A DNA stretch of 64,000 nt, from positions 442,001-506,000 of the forward strand of contig CM035322.1 in the NCBI GenBank assembly GCA_000497125.2, in the 5' to 3' direction. This document shows, piece after piece, positions 47,622 to 61,621 of this stretch (position 1 is its first letter; each line of letters begins with the position of its first letter). The notes below the pieces were generated by a model, which saw only the letters and a program-made list of their open reading frames with translations, searched no databases and had not been told where the DNA came from. The DNA is from Spironucleus salmonicida. Lineage: Eukaryota > Fornicata > Diplomonadida > Hexamitidae. A program made the translations under genes and the position numbers.

Positions 47622-50600
47622 AATGAATAGGAATGAGTCTAGGTCCGCTGCAGCTTGTAGCTGCTTTGTCATCTGGCATTTCTCGATTCGTTCTAAGATG
47701 AATTATTTCACAATATCGTCATCATCATTATAAAATGATAATTTCATTGAGTCCACCATTCGTTGCTATGATCTAGGCATTTGCTGATTAGGGGCTATAG
47801 CCTGTCGCTAATTACCTGGTGGGGACACTGGCGGTGGACGCTATGCTAATACTTTAACTGGAACTGGAACTTAAGGTTCTTACCTTGGTTCCCCTTCATC
47901 AAAGCTAAACTTATTTAATGGATCAGAAAATAGCATTCTTTCGCATCTTACTGCACCTTCCAATACCTAAAAACGGTGTTTCATTGTTTCAGGAGTAATA
48001 TCAGTTGTCTAAAAGAGCTCTTCTGGTGCCAATTTTGTCTTGCGAATAACCTAAAGTGCCCTAAATATTTGTTGGTCTGTTGGTTCTTTCACATCATCTA
48101 ATATAAGTTTCTAACTTGATACATCAGGAACATCCCTACGAGCTGCCTTGTAAACCTTAAACATATCATGCGCAGCAGGTTCAAATTCAGTGGCAACACA
48201 TGAATCTCGAAGGAAGTCAAAATGTTTTCTAGGCTTACTTCGCTCAGCCTACATGATTAAACCGATGGAATGTGGACCATAACCTGTCTCACTGGTGGCA
48301 TGCATAAGAATATAGTCATGAGATCGGGACCAAATAAAAAGAATACGCTTATAAAGAGCAGTTATATATTCAAAATCTTCTTTAGCAATTTTCTGTTGAT
48401 TTAGTAAGTGTAGAATACGATCTTCAGATGATCCAAAACAACCTAAAAAGCTGAGTTTCAGGAGCTTCAAGATCTCATATTGTTTCCTTAAATCTGTTTT
48501 TGCGCAATCGTTAATATAAAAACGTTCAGTATCAATAAGCATAAGTTTGAAGTCCTAATTAGTACGATCAGAAAAATATAAGCTGAACTTGTTATCTACA
48601 ATCCAAAATTTCACATTAAGTTCCTCTATCTTCTTTGCCTGATCAACAATTCTGTCTAGCTATTTGATATCACTACTGTTAAGATCTCCATCCTTATAAA
48701 GAACATGAAAATCAAAATGAATATGGCTGCTGATGACTCCTTCAATTTCACGCTTATTTTCTGCCGTTAGAACATCTCCTTTGTTCTGTAATACACGATT
48801 TAGCCACTATAAAAATTCATATTGCTGTAATTTAATTTACATCAGTCTAGAACGCTGCAATCTACGGATCTATAGTCGAAGTTCATCTTTATTAGTAGTT
48901 AATTTTTCATATTTAAATGGAAATTCAAGCCCATATTATGCACTAAGAATAAGAAGTTGTAGTATTATGTTGATATTTTTTGTCCTACTCATAAGATCAG
49001 TTTTCTAGATACAGCGGTGAAATGTTTCAAACGGAGATGAACCAGATGATAATCCATAGCGCAGCAAAAGTTCCACACAAGTTTTGCGTTCAAGAGAGTC
49101 AATCTACTGTGCCTAATTATAAAGTTATCCGAAAAGATCCTTAATCTGTCCTTCAGAAAGATCATAAATGCGGTCTGAAATTGCATGTATAGATTTAGGC
49201 TATTAATCATATTGAACTCCAAATACTGGGTCCTATTAGAATACAACTATCTAGTTCCGCTAAAGATCTACATGTGACTATATAAATCGTTTCAGAATGA
49301 GTTAATAAAATACACTAACATTTTTATAGAACCACAAATCCTGAAATTATTATCGGGAAGCTTCTTCTACTTTCGCTTTCTGTTCGTCTGTCAACATATG
49401 AAACTTAGACAAAGTGGGCTGCTTCTTTTACATCTATGAAGAATAGTCATTGGAAACGATTTGTAGCAACACCTAGAAATCCTTATCTCCCCTGTCTGGT
49501 CCTTATTAAGTAGGTTGTTATCCAAATATATAACCTACCATATCTCTGGGACTAAGAACCATGGTTGTAGGAACAAATAATAAGTTTCGTTTTGCGTAGT
49601 AATATCGAGGATTATATTGGTCGCAAATACGACGTACAGCCAGTTTAAGTTAATTTAAACTAATTTTTCTAATTTAGTCGTCAAAGAATAAATATGGTGG
49701 TGGTGTCTGAATTGTTCGTGTTATTGGAGTTTGAATAAGTGGTTCCACTACACTATTAAGACGACTTAACGGTTTTAGCATTTAAACTTACTACTTTACG
49801 ATAGGAGACACGAAACTAGGGGTTTAACTTTTTAATTACTATTAAATAAATTTACGTTATTTGGTTGTTGGTGGCATACGGAAATCAGATACTTAACCTG
49901 TAAAGGCTTTAATATCAATATCAAGACCAAACGCTCCCTGAATTAGTGAATTTTAAGTAAAACCGATCTCAACTGCTTACATTACCTCCTCTGATGACTT
50001 GCTTTAACGGTATCTCTGAATAACTTTGTTGAGATGTTCTGTAGGTAAAAATGCAACAGAGTTGTTACAGGATATAGTTTTTAAAACTGAGCTAAAGAAG
50101 CGATGTAAAACAAATAACTATGCCTATTATTAAGTCTCTGTATTAAAGAAATGTTTCTAACTAATTTTTATTCCATGAAACACTGAATTTTTCGGTCCAA
50201 AATTCATTATGTTTGACATCAAATTCGTAATCAGTAAATTATCACAAGCAATACAACGAGTATAGAAAGTCGATGCGGAAATTAAATGAACTCCAAAGTC
50301 TGACCCATAATCTGCCTATTTTAAATGTGTTTTAATTAATTCTTCAATGAAAAAGTGCTACTTTTCTGGTATGAACCTCTCTAAAATATTGGAAACTCGG
50401 TTTATCTTTAGGAATCTTACAGAAAAAGCACAAAACTCGGCAAAATCAGCTGCCTTATTGGCAAAGCTCTCAATAAATTAAGAAGCTGAATCATAGAAGC
50501 TAAAAGAGTTCTAAAAATAGATTTTACGGAAATCGAAGTTATAGTAAATTGCTTGTAAAGGAACAAATAACTCAAAAGGGCAAGCTTAAGCTAAAACTCT

Positions 50601-53552
50601 GGTAATAGGAAGGTCAGCAAAGGTGCTCAGTTAAAGGTTGGTTAATACACCACCCTAGCGTACGACCTAATCAGCAACTAGATAACTGATGATAGCATTT
50701 TAAGGAGCATAGTTTTACCGATGAGGTTCAAAGCACCCTCCATATGATAATATACGCGCTCTATCTATCAGTGATGTGAATGCAATAAAGCGCTCACGTT
50801 GCTGTATCTCATTTTCTGTTTAGAATACAGTATCATATAACTATCTATTAGTTTCCTCATCCAAATACTAATGTCCACCACGAATAACTATATTATCATA
50901 ACGGCACCCTCCTTAGTACGCTACAGTGATTAGTTATTTATTTAAAATAAAATCGACAGCGCCTGGTTGATTCTCGCTAGAAGAAAAAAATTCCCCTAAT
51001 TTCCAATTTTGATTTATTTTACCGCCCCATTTATAACTAGCACAATCTTCAGCTATTGAATCCATAGGTTATTCACAAATATCACAGGTTTTTCCATTAA
51101 GGATAGCCTTTTATCCATCTAGGCACTCACTACAAATAGTTGTATCTGGATAACTACTATTATTGCGCTAAAAACATTGAATAAACTGATAACTATCATT
51201 TTATAGTTTAGCAAGAGGAAGATATATATAACTTTTGATAACTGCCTTTCCACGTTCAACTCGCTTGACATCGTAGCTATTTATATCAGATACCTTAACT
51301 TCTCTTGAAACTGCCATAAACTAGCTCACAATCTGTTACCCGCATGATGCATTGTTAAAAATCATAAATTTGTTAATCTGATCCGAAATTTACTATTACG
51401 ACTGCGATATAGTAGGGAATTAATTATTGTAGTAAAGTACCATACCTTTGTCAAAATTTGTATTGCATAAATAATAAAAGGAATTGATTGAATCTAGTTA
51501 ATAATAATTAACAATCTTATCTGACACAGCTACTTCAATGTAGCTTAATCCAGAAAAGTCGTAAAACTGAGTTGAAAAATGAGAATTTGGTAGCTTAGAT
51601 CCGTAAATATGCGAAGCAAATACATGCAAATTGAACTTGCGATTTATGTTAAAAATCTAAATTAAAGATGCTTGCAAAATGAGCTCATTTTAATTATAGT
51701 GGTTCACAGTCATCCTAGTAAATTTATCGGTTAAATGCGTCGAATTTGAGCTTTCCTACTGCAAAGATGCCCCAAGCGCAGTATAATCATATGGTTAGTT
51801 TATAGCACAGTTTCCATCGAAACCTGAGACTTTTATGAAGTTAATAATTGAATTAAAAAGCTTTTAGCCGTCTTGTTTGGCTGCATGCGCCGAAAAGTAG
51901 TTCTTTTTTAATTGGTAAAACTCCTGCATCGACTGGTGTGGCACTTATTAACGATAAACCAGCACCTGCTCCTCGATAGAGTTTTCAGCCAAAATCGTGA
52001 AAACTGACGGCTACACGACCCCCAGCTACTGGTAAAAGATGTTAACAATCAGCTCAACCTGCCGTGTAGAAACGAACGGCAGCAGAACAAATCCAGGGAG
52101 CTGCTTGGACACGAATCCGTTGTGGATTTGGGTTGTCAAAGTGTACGAAATCAGCGCAGATTCTCCCAGCAAAACGACGCTCAAACGGTCGCTGGAACCG
52201 CTGAAATTTACTTCCTTATGCAGCTGGAATTTGAGCTCAACAAGGCCGCTTTATATCAGATGTTTCTTCACGCTCGGTAGCGTGAAATCTGGCACGACCA
52301 TTAGGACTTGCCCGACGCCGAAATTCGAGAAGGAGCGCACGAATCCGTCGATTTCAGCCTTGCGGCCCACCTCTGGAATTTGACTTTCCTCGGCCGAAAA
52401 GTCGTCCTGAAGCCACAGATTCTTTAGGATTTGGCCCGTGAGGTACGCCGTGAAGGAGAGATATGAAACATGTGATTTGCTAGATAGTTTCTCCTTTCGC
52501 AGCTTGTTATCGCCCAAAACCCGCTGAGCTACGATATCAGAGTCCAAGAATTGTTTAATTCGAGTTTATTCTGCCAGGGAGACATCATATTTGTAAACAA
52601 TGGATTTGGAGCCTATTGAAATGTCCGGTTTCAGATAAGAAAGATGGCGTGGAATTGTGTTATTTTCACTTAAAATGTTGTTGAAATATCCTATTTCGAC
52701 TGCTGCGAAGAGCTACTCCACTTGTTGTGCAGAAAGCCGGTCAATTTTGAGAAGAAAACGCGCATAAGACTCTAAAAATGAAGCATTTCGCAATAAAAGG
52801 CATTTTCGTTTGCACATTATTGTTTGTAGTGGTTTGTTTGTTATTAATAGCTCATAGCGATTGTTATCGTCCTCAGATATGAAAATTACGTCGCAATCAT
52901 CGTCATAAATAAGGCTTGATGTTATTCCCAGGCGTTCTAATCGCTATGCTGTTGCATAGTAATCATATCCAAAAACAGCGATCTTACCTTTTCCTTTCAT
53001 CTGAAGATAAAAAGCAATTATTTCAGCTACATCAGCAGATAATGACCACACTGCATAGTTATCTCCTGTAAGAAACTCTGGGAAAGGATAATCCAATAGG
53101 CGCTGCCGCACTTTAGCATATATCGCATGATTTTTTTATGTAGGAAGGGGGAAAACTAATGCTTTAGCAATAGCTTCTTCGAGCGATGTAGTAGTAGCAA
53201 AACCTGGAGTAGCTTATTGTTGCTTTTCAGGCATTATGGCCTTCTCAAGGTTAGGTATATACATATCACCACCTGGAAAACGAAATTGAGAGACAAATTT
53301 ACCATTTTTGTAAAACTAATTCGCTGGCTATAGACGTTCATTTGTAAGATCTACTTTATATCGATAAAATATTGATAGCTAATCCTTGAACGTAGCTGCT
53401 TCTAACGCTGAAATCCAGAATGGTTACTAAGGATTTGTAGTTACTACAAGAAATAAGTGTTCTTATTATGTAAATTTTTAACCAATTATGTGCGTCACAA
53501 CCTACCCTCCTAACGAACAAGGAGGTTACTTAAGAATATCTTTAACAAGCAT
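47130..53552 (-). CDS. Giant unrecognised protein A, 2140 residues
   Basis: The frame was checked free of TGA from ATG 53552 to 47130. No Walker A, kinase or protease motif is visible. Recognisable pieces are: an N-terminal alpha/beta region with KGKIAVFGYDYYATAQRLER (about 200); a segment LAENSIEEQVLVYRQQ (about 510), which recalls the end of SNF2-type helicase C domains; a four-cysteine cluster CSECLDGQKAILNGKTCDIC (about 820-840); a Pro-rich linker (about 1890-1915); and a helical C-terminus. Its partner at 53781 shares all but the cysteine cluster. The last 500 coding bases are G+C-rich and lie in the inverted repeat, while the other 5.9 kb are A+T-rich with many TAA/TAG codons. The function is unknown. 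Confidence 0.85.
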
Positions 53553-53780
53553 TATAAAAGGGTATAATACTATATAATAGTATAATATTAGTCTATTATC
53601 AAGAATTAATTATATTTAACTTGTTATTAGTAAACTGGTTATTTATTATTATATCAAATAATTATAATAATTTTTAAACCATTGCTACTATGGTTTTTAT
53701 ATTGCAAATTGTAATATTATTTAATTGTACTTATCTCTATTTAATATAATTCTATATACATAATATATTAAATAATTAAA
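53553..53780. promoter_or_regulatory. Bidirectional intergenic region between giant paralogues
   Basis: These 228 very A+T-rich bases separate the start codons of two related genes transcribed away from each other. Both promoters should lie here, so co-regulation is likely. No specific element was recognised. Confidence 0.5.
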
Positions 53781-56700
53781 ATGTATAATGCCTTTAGTTA
53801 TGAAGTTTAGTCTAAATTACCAGATAATATGAAGCCTTAGCTTATTATTTAATAAAAATCTTCAGCTAAATCTGAATGTTTAACTATTTTTTAAGATCCT
53901 AGATACCCTATCTGGATACCAAAATCAGAATTAATTTATTAATATTAGGAGTTATTAGATGAGTTTTCTGTGGCTAAATCATTGTTTAGGAATGATATGA
54001 TATAACCTGTAGCTGTACTTCATATTCAAAATTTATCATACTATTAGTTTAGGTTCCCGTTAAAAGATATATTTGTTTTAGTCGAGGATGCTGAAAAAAT
54101 ATAATAAAAAAGAACTATATAAGAACCAAAATTTAATATAGCATTGTAACATTTAATTAAACAGTTTGATTAAGATTTGATGACACTATGGTCTAATAGT
54201 ATTAGTTTAGAATCAGCAATATATTATTTGATTAAATATTTTAGAAAACAAGTTATAGTTTTTACATAATAAAATTATTATAGATTGGCATAGACATTAT
54301 TTAATTTAGGGATTACTTCAGCTTATAATATGGATTATGATGCTTAAGTTATTATTTAATAAGATTTTACTTATAGTATAAAAGTTAATATTCTTAAATA
54401 TTGATATCTAGTTTAGATAAATAATACAATGGAACAGTCCAATGCTAGAAATTGGTTATCACTGAAAATTCAATCTTAACATCGTTTTAATCTCAATTCT
54501 TAGGGATAAGTTCATAACTAGAAAACTATCATTTAGAAAACATTCTATAAACTTAATAACAGACGGTCAGCAATAAAAATATTGGATCATCATCTAGGAT
54601 TTTGTATAGTAACCTATCTTTGATATAGTAAATTGAATCTAAAGAAATATTTTAATTACATCCTTTATCTTAGAAATTATTTAGTGAAGTAAGAAGCAAA
54701 AATGATACCTTTACTAATTCATAGTTTATAGGATATAATACAAATCTATGCCATTAATTTTTAAAGGTTTAACAAACGTTAGAAGAAACTTCAGGCAAAA
54801 AAGATTTATTGGATAAACTTCGCATTGGATTATCACATATTAAAATATTTAATTATATTGTTATAGTACCAAATTATTGTTATGATATAGTTTTATCTTA
54901 TTATTAGCAGCAAAATATAAGTATTAACTTAGATTTAGAAAATTAGCAACACTCTACTACTATTTTAACTGATTCTTAACTAATATCTTATTTAAAGGTA
55001 ACGTAAATGAAAGGGGCGTTTATCAATCCAACTTATTTAGCTAAATTTGTAATATTTCCATTTATTTCGACAAGACTTACTGAAATATATGTGGAACAGC
55101 TATATTAGTTACATGACATTAGTATTCCGTTTATATATATTTTAATTACACTTTTAAGTATTGAAGAATAGCTATTAGTTTTTAAATAACAACAATCTAT
55201 TTAGGTATATGAAGAATTTGAAATATTTAGCTAGAGCATATAAAATTTTAACCTTGAATTTAATAATCCATTTGAACTATCTAATTAGGTAAATAGTCTT
55301 ATTTAACAGCATGGGTTTGATCTTAAGTAAAATATTACTACAACATTAACAACAGAGTAATTAAATAATGCTAAAGAGGATTAATATCTTACAAATAAAG
55401 AAGTTAATAATAATATGAATCATTCTATTCCATATGAACTAATTTTATAAAGTTCATATCATGATATTTCGCTGATAAATAAAAAGTTTAATACTCATCG
55501 TATATCTAAAGTATATTTTCCCAATCATCATTTAGATTAACATATTTTCTAGCATAGCGGTTTATCCTATTTAAATTTAGTAAAATCTGAACAATTATAA
55601 TTGTAGGATTGCTATAATATGATATATGGCCAAAACTTATAAATATCATGTGAGGATTCCTTTTATGCTAGTAATTTAATTCAATAATAAAATAGCAGTT
55701 ATTAAGATTATTATAAAAAGATTTTTGCAATTTAAGAAGAATCAACATTTTCTTTAGATCTTTTATAGACATTTTTAGATTCTAACTATGCAATAAATCC
55801 ATTAAATATTCAGTCCTATGATACACTTGAAAGCAGTAATAACATAAAGCATTATGCATATATGCCTTCATATATATTGTATCCTCATAACTATGAAATT
55901 ATAAAGGTATATCATAATAATTTATTGGCATCAACGTAGTAGGACTAAAGTACTTTATGTCTTGGTGAATTATTTGATTAAGAAGAAAAAAAATTACCAA
56001 GAATTAACTTTCTTTAAAATAAATAGATATCTATTGTCTCATATTAAGGTGGTACCATTCATAATAATGTGCTAATTAGAGGAATGTCTAAACACCTTAA
56101 TTAGAATCTTTAAAATACACTATTACACCATATTTAAAATTCTTCTTTAAACAACGAAGATTAAATTAAAAGATTATAAATCGCATTAGGGTTATTAGAT
56201 AATACAAGACTGTTTTCGTATGCAGGGGTTTATTAGGGCTTCGATTAAAATATTATGAAAACACCATAATTTATTATCAATTACCTATTATTGGATAACA
56301 TAAATAGTACATAATAAATCCAGCATATTCCATTAGAATAGTTGCTTAAATATTGTGCATCATATGAATTATTTATTTATATGTAAGTATTTAGACAAAA
56401 TGTTACTAATAATTTATAATTTTCTTAAGTAAATAATAGGTTTTATTCTGCCCAAATTGATTTTATAATAACAAACATACAATCATTATAAGATTTTTCA
56501 GATAGCGCATAGTTTTCTATGATGTTTTTTGAAAAGGTATAATTATAATCGTTATCAGATAGATTTTTACCTAATAGATTTATTAGTTTCTTTGAATTAA
56601 TGATTACATATTATTTTGAGAACAATCCTTCATAAGCTTAGAAATGTAAAAATTTAATTTCAACTCCATTGTTTTATACCAAAATGATTGCTTCTGATAA

Positions 56701-59700
56701 TCATCTATTGTTTTTGTTGCTTTGTAATAATAAATTCGTAAAATCTAGCTAAATTTTATAATAAGTATTAATTAAATAGTAATCATTAATAAGTAAAGAT
56801 GTAAAAATTTTATAAATAACTTAATTTAATCATTTTTTCTTATCCCTTCTTAGAACAATATCAATAAATAGTAAAGCAGAACTACTAGAGTAAGATCAAA
56901 TAATCATTAGTAAAGAATGTATTTCTAAAATTTAAAATGAAATATTTTTTGATCATAAATTTATGTTACCAGGTCCAAAATTTTTAGATTTAGATTAAAA
57001 AATATTCAATAGTTAGCTTTTGTATAAATAAATTTCAATTAAAAAAGATAGTTCTTTTCAAAAACCATCTAGTCCAGTTAAACCAATAAAAATTGAATTA
57101 AAATAGCAGCATTTATAAATTTCACTACCCTCCCTTCCATTTAATCCTTAGAATATCGCAATAAAATAAGAAGAACTTTAAAAATTATCACCATAGGTTG
57201 AAACTCTAAAAATATAAACTCATAAATTAGTTGTATAAGAGAATATGAACCAAGTTTTATTCTTCGATTAGATTTTGTTAAAAGCAGATAGAAATTAAGT
57301 ATAACATGCAATTAGACGTATAATTTCACATTATTCTTGTAGAAGTTATTACTTTAAGAAAAACTTATTATATGTTCCTAATGTTAGAATTATTTCAGCT
57401 GAAGATGCCATTTCCCATTAAATAGGTTTTAAAGTCAATGACTACGATCCCAAAAACTCATCTTAATAAAATTTTGATATTTTGTTATAAATTTTGACTA
57501 ATGATTTTTAACTTCAGAATAAGAATAAAACACCTAATATTCATAAATTTTGTACTGTATTTAACGAAGAGATTAAGAAAAAGCTAGATGCAGTTTGTTT
57601 CTTGCCATAACTAAATTTAGAATTTTATAAAAATTTTAATGTGTTTTCTTAATGGATAATTAAACGTACATTATAGGCCGAGTGTGATCTCAACAGAGGA
57701 CTGATGGTAGTATTTGATCAAGATCCAGTCATGGGGATAAATCTTAATTAAAAATAAGAATGGAATTAGCTTAGTAACAAATATAAATTTTCTATTTTCA
57801 CAGATTCCATTTATAGTTTGTCAGATAGTAAAGCACTATAATTATATAATTAATTAAAATCAGAATGCGACTAATATGATAAAGAGTATAGAGATAGGCA
57901 ACTATTAATGCTAATTAAAATTGGAATAGGTACCGGTTCAACACCGCTAGAAACATATTACCGATTTATTTAAAAAGATGATCCATATAAAGTTTCAAAA
58001 TCTTTAACGAGTTTTGTCAACTTACTTACTCTTTGCTTTGAAAAAAAACTGGAATTTCCTTATAAAGTTCCATCTGTCACTGCTAACATGGAGGAATTTT
58101 AACAATCATTATATAGATTAGAACATATGAGATTCCTGCATATAAAATTATAATAGTTTGATTTCCTTCAATGGCTATCTAGGCTATCCGAATTAAAAGC
58201 TAGTTCTATCACAATTTAAGAGAAAGAACACATATAAATTATTATATAAAGATAAATGTGCAACAATATTACTAAACTTTATCCAGATTATGCTGAAAAC
58301 TTAACAGTAGAGGAAGAGAAATCGGTTAAATTAATTGGTGATTAAGCAAGTTTAATTGATGCTTCAAATTAAGTTTTGTGGAAAGTTGATATCAAATTTA
58401 ATGAATTTTTACCAGAAAATGATCCAAAATATAATATGCTTAGACATTTTAAGTTAGAATTCTTTGCTATTAATGATTATGAATAATCATACGTTAGGAA
58501 AGCATGGGAAATTACTTTATAATATAAATTACTTTTTATTGCTTTATTTGGCACAAGTCGCCAAGATATTGAAAGATTAATAAATTAATAGAATGGAATT
58601 TTACCACTAGACCAACAAATGATTGAGCATGTTTTTAAATAAATTCAATCCTTATGGAGCAGACTGCATGATTTTATATTAATGCACATAATTACCGATA
58701 TGGGTTATACTGAAGCTATGATGCAGTCGATAGTCGGAAAAGATACCAGGCAGAAATCTAAGCACGTCGAATTTTTACGCTAGGGCTTTTTTGTAGACGA
58801 AGAATCGTTTAATATCACTTAGACTCCTTTATACTATATTTTCGTAGAAGTCAAAAATGCTATTCCAGACACCAGCTAACAACCTATAATTCTTAATACG
58901 GCAACGCTTAATGAGTATCTTAGCATAAAATAACACTTAGTATAACCAACCATTCAGCAAATTATTAAAGCAATAACTATTCTAAGATCCAAAAATCCAG
59001 ATGAAATTTTTGTACCAATTTCTGTCTCTAAAGAACTCTTAACTCGCAGAGTTGAACATATTGCTCACGCATTACGCTGTGAGCGAATTCTTGCATGCGA
59101 TCCGCTTCAAAAATATCTCCAAGATAAAGCAGTATCATTAGCACCAATTTATCCTCAAATGAAACCATTTATCGAACCAAAGATTCTACCTGTATAGCCA
59201 GTAATTAAAATTGAAGCGGAACCGCTTTAAAAGTCGATGAAAATCAAAAAAATTCCCGCCTTATAAATACCTAATGTATCCTAAATTTTGACTCAGAAGG
59301 TCCCAAATATCTAGTTTCTAGCCCCTCAAAATGAGTCTATTCATCCCTCTAAGCTCGCAGCGCGCGTTATCAAAAACACGAAGCTGTAATTTTATTTGCA
59401 GCCTAAAACAGAGATTTTAGAATTTGTTGGGGATCTAATTAATAACAGCACACATATTCAAAATATAGACGTATTCCTCATTACTTAAATTCTACAGGAC
59501 CCAACAACAGAATGGGCTAGATTGTATACTTTTTTGATTAATTTCCAGCCCAAACCATCGAAATATACGGAAATTTACAAAAAAATTGCAGTGAAAACTG
59601 GAGAAACCGACAGCTACAGAATCGTAGCGAAGGGAAAGCAACACTTTGAGCTTGTGGAGAGCTTTATTTTGGATTAAATAGATGCTGCATATTCGGTGGC

Positions 59701-59890
59701 TTATGCAATGCGAAAAGCGATCATTGAGGGGGTCAAATGCGAAGAACTGAAGGGAAAGATTCATAATAATCTGAAAATTGCTGCAATTTGGGGTTAGGAA
59801 TTGGTCTTCTAGTGTCTAAAAGATAAAATGGAGTATTAGTAAAAATTGTGTTTGAGCCTTTATTTCATGCTGAGCGAGGAAGTGGAGTGA
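53781..59890 (+). CDS. Giant unrecognised protein B, one frameshift
   Basis: About 2035 codons, paralogous to protein A over its length. The N-terminal 207 codons (53781-54404) end at a TGA. The following homologous sequence continues in another frame that is open from 54341 to TGA 59888-59890, so one shift lies between 54341 and 54404. Shared blocks include SIEEQLLVFKQQ (A: SIEEQVLVYRQQ), GIGTGSTPLETYYRFIQ (A: GLSSGSSPFETFHRCIQ), LQQFDFLQWLSRL (A: LQQYEFLQWLNRV), LWSRLHDFILMH (A: IWSRSHDYILMH) and HALRCERILACDPLQKY. The zinc-type cysteine cluster of A is absent. Preservation of more than 1800 codons after the shift argues for an assembly error or a very recent lesion. The family is unknown. 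Confidence 0.7.
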
Positions 59891-60249
59891 TTGATTGATT
59901 TTGTTAGATGAGTGGTGTCTTATTGCTTATACATGATAATTTTGACTTATAAAGTTGTAATTAATATTATATAAGTTATAAAATTTACTATTAAAATATT
60001 TGTATCTTCTTTGTGGTGTTAATTAAAGAGAATTAAATATAAAAATTAAGCTATAAATCACTTAAGAATTTGCATAATCTATCTTGTCAAATGTATATTT
60101 TTACAGTAAGAATCTTTTAATTTTAGCTTTTTTGTTTAGCTTTCTATGTTTCTTGTTGGGCTGTAAGCCCTGAATGGCAGATGTTCATCTGAGTACATTA
60201 TTAAATGAACCTTATCGACAAATGAAACTTATATAATAATTGATCATAT
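59891..60249. other. Intergenic region with two G+C hairpins
   Basis: This region lies between two convergent genes. In A+T-rich sequence, 60158-60170 forms GGGCT-gta-AGCCC and 60178-60191 forms CAGATG-tt-CATCTG, with only seven bases between. This could be a small structured RNA or a 3'-end processing element. No coding frame was recognised. Confidence 0.4.
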
Positions 60250-60924
60250 TCACTTAAAAATGTAGAATCCTTCATTACACTCTTTGCATGATACTTCGCT
60301 TTTATTATTCGGTTTATAATACACAATATCATTTTATACACCTAAATCATCAATTCTACAGCATCCCAGTACACAACAATCATTTTCAAGTTGTTTCGCC
60401 TGGAGCATAATTTTCCAAATTGCTTATGGTAATGGAGGCCAATTGCCTATGTAAACAATACTTTCAACTTTTTAGTCGCTATACATAGTTATTGATCTTC
60501 GTACATCACAGCAAATTAGAATTAATCTATTCTAAGCAATGAAGAAATGCTATCTTTCGGCAAAAAATTCTATTCTTTTGTATTTCTCATCATTAGAAAC
60601 CCTAAATGGGATGGATTTAATTTATAAAATGTTAGGGAATGCGTAGCTTCTAATCTCATATTATGATTTTTCAACAGTTACCAATCCACAAATTATAGAA
60701 GTCTGCAGTTATTTAGCAGAATTATGAAGAAATATACTTGTTTACCCATTCGGGACTTCTGCTAAATACGCAGGATCAATTTAATATCCTGTAAAAAATG
60801 TTTGAGGTATAATGAACATTTAACTATCTATTTTACAAAAATTTAACCTTTAGTGAATATATGCTTTTAGTTATACATTGCTACGCCATTCTGATGGTAG
60901 TAAAATAACACAAAAGTTATTCAT
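60250..60924 (-). CDS. Carbon-nitrogen hydrolase (nitrilase/omega-amidase-like), altered active site
   Basis: This encodes 224 residues. The fold order fits the nitrilase superfamily: strand NNFCVILLPSE, helix, FIIPQTFFTGY, strand SIICGLVTVE, YAFPNILQIKSIPF, the nucleophile elbow LILICCDVRRS (Cys138), then NWPPLPQAIWKIMLQAKQLENDCCVLGCCRID. These enzymes hydrolyse amides with a Glu-Lys-Cys triad. The catalytic Glu of the usual PExFxTGY motif is Gln41 (PQTFFTGY, encoded CAA), and the Tyr after the Cys is Cys139. Lys103 may be the triad lysine. The protein is about 40-50 residues shorter than typical family members at the C-terminus. Reduced or altered activity is likely. Confidence 0.8.
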
Positions 60925-61621
60925 TTATTTTTACATTATATTATAGATTAGTTTATATATACTTTATATTTGATACATTAATTAAAAAATTAGTAAACTA
61001 AAAATATATAAGGAATTAAATATATGCTTTATTTAATATTAATAAATATGATATGATATAATGGTGCTGTATACATTTTTAGATTATTTTAAAATACCAT
61101 TTTCTATGAAATTTAATAGAAATAAATTGACCCTTAGAATTTACTATATATCAAGATAAAGAAATATCAAAGTGTAATTATTAATGCTTACAATAATTTA
61201 TACTCTAATATAGAATCTAATAAAGTTATCAATTGCTAGTTAAATTCATTACTCCAATTATTAAGCTAAATTTTAAGTTATCTTATACTTATCAACAATG
61301 ATCAAGTAGTATATAATAAACTGTAGCTGTAATTATCACACCACGTATTTATTTACCATAATAAAATATAACTAAAACGTTAGTAAACATATCAACTGCG
61401 TGTTTTATTAACATTATTTTAAAGATATATGAAAAAAATTTTAGTGAAAATTATTTAAACAGAATTTTACAATCATATATTTCTATGTATATAAAGTAGA
61501 TATGTTATTAAACTGATTCCTTGCTGAAAAGATAAATGGCATAAATTGGTAAAACTTATTATTAATAGTAAAATACATTACATGTAAATTTAAAAATATA
61601 TAATTGAACGATACTTTTCAC
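60925..61621. other. A+T-rich intergenic region
   Basis: About 700 bases. A plus-strand frame of 123 codons (61061-61432) has no recognisable domain and is probably chance. Nothing else was seen. Confidence 0.5.

Noticed and set aside
50930-51180. Cysteine cluster of giant protein A as a Sec23/Sec24 zinc finger
   Set aside because: Spacing is loosely similar, but the surrounding trunk, vWA and gelsolin features are missing, and the paralogue lacks the cysteines.
61061-61432. 123-codon plus-strand frame
   Set aside because: Same reason: no recognised feature, and the composition matches the surrounding spacer.
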